From positions 1,612,001-1,676,000 of the forward strand of contig NZ_CP049263.1 of NCBI RefSeq assembly GCF_003048615.2: 64,000 nucleotides of DNA, read 5' to 3'. Below are positions 44,332 to 54,374 of the stretch, piece by piece (position 1 is the first letter of the stretch; each line of letters opens with the position of its first letter). A program made the position numbers and the translations under genes. Under the pieces are notes generated by a model that did no database searches, was not told the DNA's origin, and worked only from the letters and a program-made list of their open reading frames with translations. This DNA is from Campylobacter concisus (lineage in GTDB: Bacteria; Campylobacterota; Campylobacteria; Campylobacterales; Campylobacteraceae).

Positions 44332-47307
44332 TTACTCTTTACCTAAGGCGTCTCTCTCGCCATACTCGTGATAAAACGATGTTTTAAAGGTATTCTCTTC
44401 AGCTTTTTCTATGCGGCAAAGACCTGCGTTAAATTCTGAAATTTGAGTAACAGGGTCAAATCCGTAGTTAGTAACTGTGTTAAAGCTCTCGCCGATAACA
44501 TAAGGCTTGGTGCCCTCTGGGTAGCGAGCTGAGAGATCGACACCTTGCATAACGCCAGCGAAGTTGTAAGGCATACAAATTCTATCTGGAGTTACCATAT
44601 AGCTGTGATAGCACCTTACTTTGATCTTCGTGCCTTGTGGGCTGTGGATCCACATCATATCGCGATCTTTTATGCCGTATTTTAAAGCAAGCTCAGGGTG
44701 AACGTTAGCAAACATCTCAGGCGTGATAGCTGAGAGATATTTACTTGTTCTTTCTATCATTCCCGCACCACTTAAATTTACGACGCGTTGCGTACTAAAT
44801 ACGATTGGAAACTCTTTTGACCAGTCTTTTGCTTGTTGCTCTGACTTAAATCTAGTAGAAACACGGAAATTTCTAGCTTGATCATCAAATGTCGGATACT
44901 TTTGGACAAGATCCCAGCGTGGTGAGTGGATAGGCTCTCTATGTTTTGGGATAGGATCAAGAAATTCCCAAACGATAGCTCTAGCCCTTGCGTTACCATA
45001 CGGCACGACGCCTTTTTCACGGCATTTTTCTAAGATGATACCGCTGTAGTCCATGCTCCAGCTAGGTCCTATCTTAGCCTTCTCTTCTTCAGTTAGAGTG
45101 ATGCCTAGGACTTTTTCTATATTATCTTTTGTGATTTGTGGGTAGCCACCTTTTATAGCTGAGCCAACCAAAGTTGCCTCTTCGCTAGCTAGCTGACTAA
45201 CGCCGTTATGCTCTAAGCCAAAGCGGTTTCTAAAGCCAGAGCCACCCTCTGCATAAGACTTGCTCATATCGTAAAGTATAGGTGTGCCAGGGTGTTTTTC
45301 GTCCCATGCTGGCCATGGCTTGCCGTAGTACTCGCCTTTTACTTCGCCGCCAAGACCTATTAGCGTATCTGGGTCAAATTTATCCCAGTTTGCTTGGTGA
45401 CGTCTAAACATCTCAGCAGTTCTGCCGCCATAACCGATAGAATTTCCAACCCTTGCTATCTCATTTGTCGCGTCATCTGGCCATACAAAGTCATCTTTTA
45501 CTTGTTTTAGCTCTCTATCTACGACAGCCATCTTCATACCTTTTACATATTCATCGTAAAAGCCAAATTTCTTAGCAAATGCAAACATTACTTCGTGATC
45601 GCCTTTGCTCTCGTAAAGTGGATCAACGACTTTTGTTCTCCACTGACCTGAGCGGTTTGTAGCGTTTAGGTGACCTTCGTTTTCAAAGGCAGTTGCCACT
45701 GGCAAGATATAAACACCATCTTTTCTATCTGAAAGGATAGAAATTTCATTTACAAATGGCTCAGCAACTACGATCATATCTAGTTTTGAGGCTGCTTCTT
45801 GAATTTTAGCTAGGTGTGCCATAGATGTTAGACCAGTTCCTTGAACCCAAAGAACTCTTAACGCGCCACTGCTAAAGGTATTTTCCTCTTTTAAGACGCC
45901 TTGCCACCATTTTGAAAGTGACCAGCCTTTTTCATTTCTCCAGTTTCTATCCTCTGGATTTTTAGGATCGTGGTAGTAATACTCTTCAAAAACAGTGTTT
46001 TTAACTGGTGTGCCGCCTTGTTTTGGCTCTTTTGTTGAGACTGCAAAGCGTTTTACAAACTCGTCATAATCAACACCCCAGCCTTGGCAGTAGTACTTCC
46101 AAGCCGCGTCAGTTAGTCCGTAATACATCGGCAAGCTATCTGAGAGGTTACACATATCGGTTGAGCCTTGAACGTTGTCGTGACCACGGATGATGTTACA
46201 GCCGCCGCCTGGTTTGCCCATGTTGCCTAGGATTAGTTGAAGGATAGGTAAAATTCTCGTATTTGAGCTACCAACTGAGTGCTGAGTGATACCAAGTGCC
46301 CAGATCACAGTGCCTGGTTTTGTGTGAGCTAGGATATTTGCAGCCTCCATTAGCTTATCAACTGGTACGCCTGTAACGTCAGATGTGACCTCTGGTGTCC
46401 AGTGCTCAGCCTCTTTTGCTATCTCGTCGATGCCGTAAGTTCTATTTTTTATAAATTCTTTATCTTCCCAGCCATTTTTTAAGATGATGTGGATAAGTCC
46501 ATAAACAAGCGCTATATCGGTACCTGATCTTTGTCTTAGGTATAGATCAGCGTGAGCGGCTGATTTTGTAAAGTTTGGATCAGCTACGATCACTTTTGCG
46601 TTGTTTCTATCTTTTGCTTGCAAAGTGTGCTTCATACCGCCAACTGGGTTTGCCACAGCTGGATTTGCACCTATTATAAATATACATTTTGAATTTGCAG
46701 CCATATCTCCAAAGTGGTTTGTCATCGCGCCATAACCCCAAGTATTCGCCACACCGGCGACTGTTGCGCTATGTCAAATTCTTGCTACGTGGTCGTTGCT
46801 GTTTGTGCCCCAAAACGCAGCAAATTTTCTAAAGTAATATGCTTGTTCGTTGTTAAATTTCGCAGATCCTAAGAATATAACGCTATCAGGACCATCTTCT
46901 TTACGGATCTGAAGCATCTTATCGCCGATCTCATTTACGGCTTGATCCCATGAAATTCTTTGCCATTTGCCATCAACCTTTTTCATAGGGTATTTGATGC
47001 GTTGTTTGCTATGTGTAAGGTCGATCTGATCGATACCTTTTGAGCAGTGTGAGCCTTGAGATATCGGGTGAAACATCGCCATATCTTGACGAACCCAAAC
47101 ACCATCTTGTACCTCAGCCTCGATACCACAGCCTGCTGAGCATATAGAACAAATAGTTCTAACCTTTTTTGAGCCAGGGAAAGGATCTTTTATCTCCTCT
47201 GCGCTAGCGTGTCTTATCGTATCATTTTGTCCAAAAGCCATTGTGGTGCCAGCACCTAGTGCGGCTAGCTTTAAAAATGAACGTCTTCCTATACGTGCAT
47301 CACTCAT
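44332..47307 (-). CDS. fdhA: Formate dehydrogenase catalytic subunit, selenocysteine (read through UGA at 46774-46776)
   Basis: Oxidises formate with a molybdenum/tungsten bis-pterin cofactor on the periplasmic side. One 991-residue protein in which codon 178 is UGA: ...DHVARI-U-HSATVAGVANTWGYG, the exact place of the active-site Sec/Cys in this family, and the two halves stay in frame. Tat signal RRSFLK at 8-13; [4Fe-4S] ligands C53, C56, C60, C88. A SECIS-like hairpin follows the UGA, and selA and selB are encoded close by. Preceded by a small Tat protein gene and followed by fdhB. Confidence 0.95.
46746..46776 (-). promoter_or_regulatory. Sec UGA codon and bacterial SECIS hairpin in fdhA
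   Basis: On the minus strand UGA at 46776-46774 is followed after 13 bases by TCGCC-GGTGT-GGCGA (46760-46746). The loop GGU falls at positions 22-24 and a U at 17 counted from the UGA, the same spacing as in the E. coli fdhF element bound by SelB. Confidence 0.85.
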
Positions 47308-47318
47308 GGTTTTCTCCC

Positions 47319-47525
47319 TTAGTATGCGATTTTATAGTAGGTTTCCCAGTTTTTGCTTTTTTTATAAAGCACCTCTTTTTTGTTTGACTTGCCTACGACA
47401 ACGCCATTGTCATCAGGAGCCAAGTCATCACTAGTCACTTTTGCTACGGCTGAGACTGCGAGTACTCCGCTGGCAGCACCGACTTTTAGAGATTTTTTGA
47501 GAAAATCTCTTCTTGATCCTTGCAT
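47319..47525 (-). CDS. Small Tat-signal protein of the formate dehydrogenase region
   Basis: Protein of 68 residues beginning with a twin-arginine signal (SRRDFLKKSLKVGAASG). The remainder is a short polar tail ending NWETYYKIAY. A family of such small Tat proteins is regularly found before fdhA in proteobacteria; function unknown, perhaps an assembly or small anchoring subunit. First gene of the fdh operon, AAGGAGG before the ATG. Confidence 0.88.
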   Translation of the reverse strand: MQGSRRDFLKKSLKVGAASGVLAVSAVAKVTSDDLAPDDNGVVVGKSNKKEVLYKKSKNWETYYKIAY

Positions 47526-47540
47526 TTTTCCTCCTTATGC

Positions 47541-47556
47541 CTCAAAAATTTTTGAG
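47541..47556. promoter_or_regulatory. Perfect 16-bp palindrome in the fdh leader
   Basis: CTCAAAAATTTTTGAG, a self-complementary sequence eight bases upstream of the AAGGAGG of the first fdh gene. Could be an operator or a hairpin covering the ribosome site; a chance A/T palindrome is also possible. Confidence 0.4.
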
Positions 47557-47780
47557 AAATTTGGTTCAATAATATGTAAAATTTGCATATTTAGGATTTC
47601 TAAAATATCGCAAATAGCCTATTTAAGGGCATTTTAGCACCCTAAAGTTAAACTATGTAAATTTAGCATATTTCTAAGTTAAGCAAAGTAAATATAAAAG
47701 TTTAATTAATAATGTTAAGTATTTATTAAAAATATAGTTAAATATACTTTAAATTTATAAAATTTATTTGTAGCAGAAAT

Positions 47781-47800
47781 TCTAGGGAGAGCTCCCTAGA
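47781..47800 (-). terminator. Terminator after the DsbC/G-like gene
   Basis: TCTAGGGAGAGCTCCCTAGA is a perfect 20-bp palindrome (8-bp stem, 4-base loop), five bases after the stop codon and followed by ATTTCTGC on the minus strand. It separates the sel/dsb run from the fdh operon. Confidence 0.75.
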
Positions 47801-47805
47801 AAATG

Positions 47806-48513
47806 TTATTTTAGATCGCTTTTATTTACGATAAATGGCACTGATCTAACGCCAGCTGCAAAGTATTTTTTGCGCAGATTATCGATCTTTGCGACATCTT
47901 CTTTACTAACACTCTTATCATCTACATTGTAGTCTTCAGCGTAGTATTTTCTTAAAATTTTAACCTTGTCACTGTCACTCTTAGCAGCTTTTGCATCTTT
48001 GTAGATTAGTGAGCTTTTTTGAAGTGATGAGATGTCATGGACTGGAGTTAGGACGATCTCTACGTTGCTATCTTTTAGCGTTGTCTCGATCTTTGCTAGC
48101 TCAGCCCTGCAGTATGGGCACTCTGGGTCTGAAAACATTATGATAGTTGGCTTTTTAGGGTCGCTACCAAGAACGATGATGTTTGCCTTGTCTTCATCTT
48201 TATAAATTTTAGAAATTCCCTTTGCGATGACCTCTTTTTTCACTTCAGCTAGGTATGATTTTTGCTCTTTTAGATCGATCACGTCTGGGAAGATGAAGTC
48301 GCCTTTTGTAAATACTATCTCATCTTGTGAGTTGCCATCTTTGCTTAGTTTTACCACGACAGCTTCGATGTCGCCTGCCACTTTGTGACGGTCAGCTACC
48401 TTTACTTTTACGCTACTATCAACCATTTGAGAGTAGAAGTCCTCTATTTGCTTATCGCTTGCTGCCATTAGGCTAGTTGCCGCGATGATTGAGGCTAAGA
48501 TCACTTTTTTCAT
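47806..48513 (-). CDS. DsbC/DsbG-like periplasmic thiol-disulfide protein
   Basis: Periplasmic protein of 235 residues: signal peptide MKKVILASIIAATSLMAA, an N-terminal dimerisation-like region, then a thioredoxin fold with MFSDPECPYCRAELA, active site CPYC, and cis-Pro in VRSVPFIV. DsbC/G proteins rearrange or reduce disulfides. It lies 53 bases after selB in the same direction and just before the fdh operon. Confidence 0.85.
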   Translation of the reverse strand: MKKVILASIIAATSLMAASDKQIEDFYSQMVDSSVKVKVADRHKVAGDIEAVVVKLSKDGNSQDEIVFTKGDFIFPDVIDLKEQKSYLAEVKKEVIAKGISKIYKDEDKANIIVLGSDPKKPTIIMFSDPECPYCRAELAKIETTLKDSNVEIVLTPVHDISSLQKSSLIYKDAKAAKSDSDKVKILRKYYAEDYNVDDKSVSKEDVAKIDNLRKKYFAAGVRSVPFIVNKSDLK

Positions 48514-48566
48514 TTTTATCCTTTTTAAAAATTTGGCGGATTATATTTGCTTTTTGTAAATGAATA

Positions 48567-50387
48567 CTAACTGCGAAAAACCCTATCATTTCCTTGCTTC
48601 ATTATGTCACTCTCAAGATCGAGCTGTTCAAGGTAGGCGATTATATATTTTCTACTTAAATTTAGCGCATCCTTGGCGTTTGTGACATTTACAAAGCCTT
48701 GATTTTTTATGATCTCTCTTAGTTTATCAAGTGCCATTTTTAGCGAATTTCTAGTGATGAAAAGGTTATGCTCCAGCCTTATGACCCTGCCCATTGCGGT
48801 TAGCTTTTTAAGGGCATTGTCACCACTAACTCTATCGATCTCTAAATCATCATATATATTATATGGCGCCGTTGGGGCTAGCTTGCCACTTTCTAAAATT
48901 TCGTAAATTTTCTCTTCTAGCCTAACTTTTAGCTTGCTAATATCAACGCCTTTTTTGGTATAGACACCGCTATCTTTGGCGATCAAATTTGCACTTTCAA
49001 GCTCGTCAAGCGCTTTTTGGGCTAAATTTTGGCTAGCCCAAGCAAGTTTTAGACTGATACTTTGAGCTGAAAAGACAGCAAATTCGTTCTTTTCTATCAT
49101 AAATTTAATGGCTGATTTTATCCGCTCAACCGCGCTTAGATCGTAGATATTTAAAGCCTTTTCATCGACAAAGACGTTTGAGACTTTTTTGGCCACGTTT
49201 ATGGCCTCTTCGTGATTTAGACCAAATCTTTGATAAGAAGAGATGATGCCAAAGCCATTTTTGTGAGCCTCTTTTAAGATAGAAAAAGCTTCAACAAAAT
49301 CATGCTTTAAAAGCGAGGCTAAAAAGAGAATTTTACCAGCTTTTTTTAGTGGCTCAAGCACAGGGTTTAGCACTCTACCACCGCCTATCACGCGCGCGTC
49401 TGAGATGAGCACAAAGGCCTCGTCAAATTTTAAAAACATATCGCTTTGAAATTTAAATGTTACAAAGTAGCTATCATCTTTTTGGCTTAGTATTAGCACC
49501 TTTGCGGGCACGTTTTTAGCGCCCACGCAAAATGTCACGCTTTGAGAGTGGATAAGATTTTTAGCAGTTACGACCGCATCAACCTCTCTAAATCCCCTAA
49601 AAAAGCCCTTTTTGCTAAGTAGCTGACCCTTTTTTAGCTCGCTAAGCTCTATGCCAGTTAGATTAAGCGCCACGCGGCTGCTAACTCCAGCGCTATCAAC
49701 AAATTTATCGTGGCTTTGCACGCTTCTTACTAGCACCTCTTTGCCAGCGTCGTAGTTAAAAAGCTTCTCATTTTTACTAACGCTTCCCTCTATCACGGTG
49801 CCAGTTACGACATTTCCGATACCTTTTAGGCTAAAAACCCTATCAATGTAGTATCTAAAAACGCCCTCCTCATCGCGCTTTTTGGCTCTTAGCGTAAAGA
49901 GGTAGTTTTTAAGCTCATCGATGCTTGCCTTATCCTTTATGCTAACGGCGAAAATTTCTAAAATTTGCAGGTTTTTAAATTTAGAAATTTCATCTCTTAT
50001 CTCTTTTTTTCTTAAATTTATGGTGGCTTCATCAACTAGATCACACTTTGTAAGCGCCACGATTATAGATTTCACGCCAAGGAGATTTAAAATTTCAAGG
50101 TGCTCCAAGCTTTGAGGCATGAGCCCGTCATTTGCCGCCACCACAAACAAGCACGCATCAAAGCCATACGCGCCACTTATCATCGTTTTTATGAGATTTT
50201 CATGTCCTGGCACGTCGATAAATGCTATATTTTCATCATTTTTGCTTAAATTTGAAAAGCTTAGATCGATCGTTATGCCACGCTTTTTCTCCTCTTCAAG
50301 ATTGTCCCCCTCAAAGCCGTTTAGCTCCTTTATAAGCGCGGTTTTTCCATGGTCGATATGCCCTGCTGTTCCTATTATTAAACTCAT
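48567..50387 (-). CDS. selB: Selenocysteine-specific elongation factor SelB
   Basis: GTPase of 606 residues that carries Sec-tRNA to the ribosome at UGA codons marked by a SECIS. N-terminal G domain with GHIDHGKTAL, DVPGHEN and TKCD; beta-barrel domains; and C-terminal winged helices (about 410-606) that bind the SECIS hairpin. Overlaps selA by four bases. Its target in this window is fdhA. Confidence 0.95.
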   Translation of the reverse strand: MSLIIGTAGHIDHGKTALIKELNGFEGDNLEEEKKRGITIDLSFSNLSKNDENIAFIDVPGHENLIKTMISGAYGFDACLFVVAANDGLMPQSLEHLEILNLLGVKSIIVALTKCDLVDEATINLRKKEIRDEISKFKNLQILEIFAVSIKDKASIDELKNYLFTLRAKKRDEEGVFRYYIDRVFSLKGIGNVVTGTVIEGSVSKNEKLFNYDAGKEVLVRSVQSHDKFVDSAGVSSRVALNLTGIELSELKKGQLLSKKGFFRGFREVDAVVTAKNLIHSQSVTFCVGAKNVPAKVLILSQKDDSYFVTFKFQSDMFLKFDEAFVLISDARVIGGGRVLNPVLEPLKKAGKILFLASLLKHDFVEAFSILKEAHKNGFGIISSYQRFGLNHEEAINVAKKVSNVFVDEKALNIYDLSAVERIKSAIKFMIEKNEFAVFSAQSISLKLAWASQNLAQKALDELESANLIAKDSGVYTKKGVDISKLKVRLEEKIYEILESGKLAPTAPYNIYDDLEIDRVSGDNALKKLTAMGRVIRLEHNLFITRNSLKMALDKLREIIKNQGFVNVTNAKDALNLSRKYIIAYLEQLDLESDIMKQGNDRVFRS

Positions 50388-51709
50388 TTTTCTTCCGTTT
50401 CATTTATTATTTTTATTAGCGTCTCTACGTCCTCATCAAGAAGCGATCTAAGATCAAGCATAAATTTGTCATTTTCTATGCGCCCGATCACCCTTTTTTG
50501 CCTAAATTTTAGCTCGTTTAAATTTGGGTCGCCACCAAATGCAAGTGCCACACTTGGGATCTTTTTATTTGGCATCGCTCCACCTCCCACAAAGGTTTGT
50601 GTGCGCACTATCTCAAGCGGAGTTTTTAGGCTTTTATTTATAAAATTTGCCAAGCTCTCAAGCTCTTTTACGCTTTTATGAAGTAGTTTTTGCGTTGTGA
50701 TTAGCCCAAATTCTTTGTTTAGATAGGCTTTCATGCTCTCAGCCAAAAGCGAGATGATCACTTTATCGACACGAAGCATCCTTAAAAGCTGGTTTTTTCT
50801 AAGCTTTGCGATGAGCTCTTTTTTGCCAACGATGATACCGCACTGTACCGCACCAAGCAGCTTGTCGCCGCTAAAGCTAACTAGCGAAACATCTTTTAAA
50901 TTTTTTAGATCTGGCTCGTTTTTGTCTAAATTAAAAGGCAAATTTCCATAAAATCCACTGCCAAGATCAAAATAATCTATCAAATTTTGCCTGCTTGCTA
51001 GCTCGCTTAGCTCATTTGCCGTGGTCTCTTCGCTAAAGCCAACGATGTCAAAATTTGATCTATGAACTTTCACAAGCATCGCTGTCTCATCGCTGATCGC
51101 CTCTTCGTAGTCTTTTAGTCTAGTTTTGTTTGTAGTGCCGACCTCTTTTAGGATGCAGCCTGCATTTGCCATCACCTCAGGCACTCTAAAACTACCGCCG
51201 ATCTCGACTAGTTCGCCCCTGCTAACGACCACTTCTCTGCCCTTTGCAAAGGTGTTTAGCACTAAAAATACAGCGCTTGCGTTGTTATTTACAACGATGG
51301 CGTCTTCAAATCCAAAGGCCCTTGCTATTAGCGAGCCAACGTAGTCATATCTGTTGCCGCGGCTGCCTGTTTTTAAGTTGTATTCGAGGTTTGAGTATCC
51401 TGTGATAACAGGCGTTGCCCGCTTTAAAATTTCTTTATCGATAACGCTTCTAGCGAGGTTTGTATGTATGGTGACACCGGTTAAATTTAGCACTCTTTGA
51501 AGGCTAGCTTCATTAAATTTATAGTACTCATCTAGGATCAAATTTATTATCTCTTCTCCGCTAAAGCTTGCATTTTCATTTAAAATTTTAGCTCTAACCT
51601 CATCTAAAATTTGCCTTGCAAGCATAGTGACCAAACTCGTATCAAGCCCCGAAAATGCTTCATTTTTTATGATCTTATCAACTTGTGGGATATTTCTTAA
51701 ATCGTTCAA
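50384..51709 (-). CDS. selA: L-seryl-tRNA(Sec) selenium transferase SelA
   Basis: PLP enzyme of 441 residues that turns Ser-tRNA(Sec) into Sec-tRNA(Sec) using selenophosphate. PLP-binding Lys in SFSGDKLLGAVQCG; N-terminal DLRNIPQVDKI and GVTIHTNLARS are typical. The start is TTG at 51709, with AGGAGCG in front. SelD (selenophosphate synthase) and the tRNA-Sec gene are not in the window. Confidence 0.94.
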   Translation of the reverse strand: MNDLRNIPQVDKIIKNEAFSGLDTSLVTMLARQILDEVRAKILNENASFSGEEIINLILDEYYKFNEASLQRVLNLTGVTIHTNLARSVIDKEILKRATPVITGYSNLEYNLKTGSRGNRYDYVGSLIARAFGFEDAIVVNNNASAVFLVLNTFAKGREVVVSRGELVEIGGSFRVPEVMANAGCILKEVGTTNKTRLKDYEEAISDETAMLVKVHRSNFDIVGFSEETTANELSELASRQNLIDYFDLGSGFYGNLPFNLDKNEPDLKNLKDVSLVSFSGDKLLGAVQCGIIVGKKELIAKLRKNQLLRMLRVDKVIISLLAESMKAYLNKEFGLITTQKLLHKSVKELESLANFINKSLKTPLEIVRTQTFVGGGAMPNKKIPSVALAFGGDPNLNELKFRQKRVIGRIENDKFMLDLRSLLDEDVETLIKIINETEEK

Positions 51710-51863
51710 TTTGCGCTCCTAGTAAGTTAGTTTTACCAAGGCGTGATTTTAACATAAAAATATTATAAATTAAAACTTAGAGCAAAAAAAGAGCATATAA
51801 ATTTCAGAGTCTATTAATCCCATTAATATTAGAATAAGCCCGTTTTTGATAATAGGAGAAACA

Positions 51864-53537
51864 ATGAAAGAATTTGGCTTTTATAACGATTTTGACGATG
51901 CTTTGATGCTAAATGAGCAGATAGAGATCAACAACGAAAATGGCGACTATCTAGTCTCAAACTCTCCAAAGCTAAAGGCAAATGTCGTCGCACCTGAGAT
52001 AAATTTCTACCTTAAAAATACCACCGCAAGCGTCTTAGAAAAAGCCAAAAACACACTTTTACTCTACGAGGCAAGAGCGAGCGCCTTTGACATGGCAAAG
52101 GATGTGGATTACGAAAAAGAGGTCGGCAAAAATGTTGTCATAGTAAGCAACTCAGGCCGCGAAGAGCTAGCAAATTTACTAAAAGAAAATGGCTACAAAG
52201 TGATCGAGCTAACGCACTTTGAGGTTAAATTTATATATGGCGCAGCTGGTGAGCTAAGCGTTTTGGTGCTTAGAGCAAATGACGAATTTGAGGTTGATTG
52301 CGACTTTTTCTTAGTTGAAAACGCAAGGGACTATATGCTAAAGCAAAGCGGCTGCTACGAAATTTCAGGGCTAAAAGATGAAAAAGTGCTTGAAATTTTA
52401 AACGCAAAAAGCCCAAAATTTAGATACAAAAGCTTTACGCAATACGACTCTTCAATCTGTCAGTATCACGAGCGCAGGAGTGAAATTTGCGGTCGTTGCG
52501 CCGAGGTTTGCCCAACGGTTGCTATCTTAAAAGAGGACGAGACAAAGCACCTGGTCTTTTCAGCGATAGATTGCACAAACTGCGGAAACTGCATCAGCGT
52601 CTGCCCTAGCGGCTCACTAGACTCAACGCTCATGCCACAAAGCTCATTTGCCACTATCGCTAAGCTTTACAAAGATAAGGTCGCTCTCATCGTTTCTGAG
52701 GAGATAAATTTAGAAGAGCTTAACGTCAGCCTACCAGAAAATGTCCTACCTTTTGTCATCCTAGCCCCACATCTGCTAAGCCAAACGCACTTTTTGACGC
52801 TTCTTCAAGAAAGTGGCGCGAGTGTGATCTTATATAGCAAGAGCCTTGGCAAGGGCGAAAAGGACGCCATTAGTATATTAAATCAAATTTATGAGCTTAA
52901 ATTTAAAGAGACTGCGATATACCACGCAAAAGACAAGGCTGAGCTTGAAAGTGCGCTTAAAAAAGCAAAACTAATAGACGGCTCTCAGCACTCGATCAAC
53001 GAATACGCACTGCCAAAGAGAGAAATTTTTGCTAAAAGGCTTGAGTTTATCGTAGGTAGTGACGATCTTGGCGTGGTAAAAAGCGGCGAGATGATAAGAT
53101 ATGGCGTGGTTAAGATAAACGCTGAAACTTGCACGCTCTGTCTTAGCTGTGTTGGAGCTTGTAACGTAAGCGCCTTGGTGGCTGATAAGAAGACAAATTC
53201 GATTTTATTTAACCCAAGCGTCTGCACCGCCTGTGGCTACTGCGAGCTAAGCTGCGCTGAGAAAAACACTATCTCGCTTGAGGTTGGCAAACTAGCGCTC
53301 AAGCCTGAGAGCTTCGTTTATAGCGAGCTTGCACATGACGAGCTATTTGCCTGCGTGGAGTGTGGAAAAGAGTTTGCGACTAAAAAGGCAGTCGAGAAGA
53401 TCGCAGCGATCATGCAGCCAAGATTTGGCAACGACAGAGCCAAGATAAAAGCTCTTTACTGCTGTGCTGACTGCAAGGCAAAGATCATGGTGCAAGCCCA
53501 ACTAAACGCGATGAGAGAGGATTTATTAAATGGATAA
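51864..53537 (+). CDS. Polyferredoxin-like protein of the formate dehydrogenase region
   Basis: Cytoplasmic protein of about 557 residues. Central ferredoxin motifs CGRCAEVCP and CTNCGNCISVCPSG (about 210-260), and a second pair, CTLCLSCVGAC and CTACGYCELSC (about 430-470), point to several [4Fe-4S] clusters. The C terminus has CVECGK and CCADC, a possible zinc or cluster site. No signal or membrane helix. It overlaps the TorD-like gene by eight bases and faces selA. A role in formate dehydrogenase maturation or electron supply is inference from context. Start at ATG 51864 with AGGAG; an upstream TTG is not used. Confidence 0.85.
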   Translation: MKEFGFYNDFDDALMLNEQIEINNENGDYLVSNSPKLKANVVAPEINFYLKNTTASVLEKAKNTLLLYEARASAFDMAKDVDYEKEVGKNVVIVSNSGREELANLLKENGYKVIELTHFEVKFIYGAAGELSVLVLRANDEFEVDCDFFLVENARDYMLKQSGCYEISGLKDEKVLEILNAKSPKFRYKSFTQYDSSICQYHERRSEICGRCAEVCPTVAILKEDETKHLVFSAIDCTNCGNCISVCPSGSLDSTLMPQSSFATIAKLYKDKVALIVSEEINLEELNVSLPENVLPFVILAPHLLSQTHFLTLLQESGASVILYSKSLGKGEKDAISILNQIYELKFKETAIYHAKDKAELESALKKAKLIDGSQHSINEYALPKREIFAKRLEFIVGSDDLGVVKSGEMIRYGVVKINAETCTLCLSCVGACNVSALVADKKTNSILFNPSVCTACGYCELSCAEKNTISLEVGKLALKPESFVYSELAHDELFACVECGKEFATKKAVEKIAAIMQPRFGNDRAKIKALYCCADCKAKIMVQAQLNAMREDLLNG

Positions 53538-54243
53538 GAACATCACAAAAGCAAGGGCATATTTTTACGAATTTTTAGCTTATCCGCTATTTTTTCACAC
53601 GAGCGATGAGAAATTTGCAAGGTGGAGAGAACAGCTTAGCTACCTAGCGCAAAATCCTTTGAGCGAGCAAAGCGCAGAGGCATTTGCAAATTTAGATAAA
53701 TTTAGCTTTAAAGAGCTTGTAAATGAGCAAAATGAGGTTCTTTTTGGCTTTACAAATATCCCTTTAAGCGCCTCATTTTATGAAGAGGGCAGAGACAATG
53801 GAGCTGCTAGACTTAGAGTGATACACTGCCTAAACCTTAGCCCATATAGGCGCGATAAGGAGCTTTGCAAAGACAGCGAGGACTACGTTGGCTTTATATT
53901 TTTAGTGATGGCGACGTTTTTAAATGATGAATTTAACGGCGAAAAAAATATCAGCGATAAGCTTTTTATCGAGACTTTAAATTTATTTGTAGATGAGTTT
54001 GGCTCGCTACTTTTAGCTCATAAAAATGCAAATTTCTTCCGCTCCTATGCGCTCATCTTAAAAGACTTCATCGAGCTTGAAAGAGTCGTTTTAAACGTAG
54101 AAGCACCAGCCAAACCGCAAGGCGATAGCGTCGCTATGGCAGCACTTAAAAAAGAGCCATTTCAAAGCAAGATGCCAACCATTAAAACCAAGCTTCACTG
54201 GGAGGAATTCTCTCCAGTCATCTCACACGAGTTTAAAGACTAG
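53530..54243 (+). CDS. fdhM: TorD-family chaperone, FdhM-like
   Basis: Cytoplasmic helical protein of 237 residues of the TorD/DmsD family, which hold Tat-bound molybdoenzyme precursors until the cofactor is inserted. EVLFGFTNIPLSASFYEEG is the family's central motif. C. jejuni FdhM has this role for FdhA; two Tat substrates (FdhA and the small Tat protein) lie nearby. Cotranslated with the polyferredoxin gene. Confidence 0.8.
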   Translation: MDKNITKARAYFYEFLAYPLFFHTSDEKFARWREQLSYLAQNPLSEQSAEAFANLDKFSFKELVNEQNEVLFGFTNIPLSASFYEEGRDNGAARLRVIHCLNLSPYRRDKELCKDSEDYVGFIFLVMATFLNDEFNGEKNISDKLFIETLNLFVDEFGSLLLAHKNANFFRSYALILKDFIELERVVLNVEAPAKPQGDSVAMAALKKEPFQSKMPTIKTKLHWEEFSPVISHEFKD

Positions 54244-54245
54244 CT

Positions 54246-54280
54246 TAAATTTACTCTTAGCCCAGCTAGGAGTAAATTTA
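54246..54280 (+). terminator. Terminator after the TorD-like gene
   Basis: Perfect 11-bp stem TAAATTTACTC / GAGTAAATTTA, loop 13 bases, starting two bases after the stop codon. Confidence 0.7.
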
Positions 54281-54374
54281 ACATCCGCTTAAATCTCACA
54301 ACTATTCTTGATATTTTTTAACTATCTTAGCCCTTTGGTAGTAAATTTCTTTAAATTTTTACAAAGGATTTACA

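Noticed and set aside
46752-46776. fdhA as two genes or a frameshifted pseudogene
   Set aside because: The break is a single in-frame UGA at the active-site selenocysteine position with a SECIS hairpin; both sides are intact and in the same frame.
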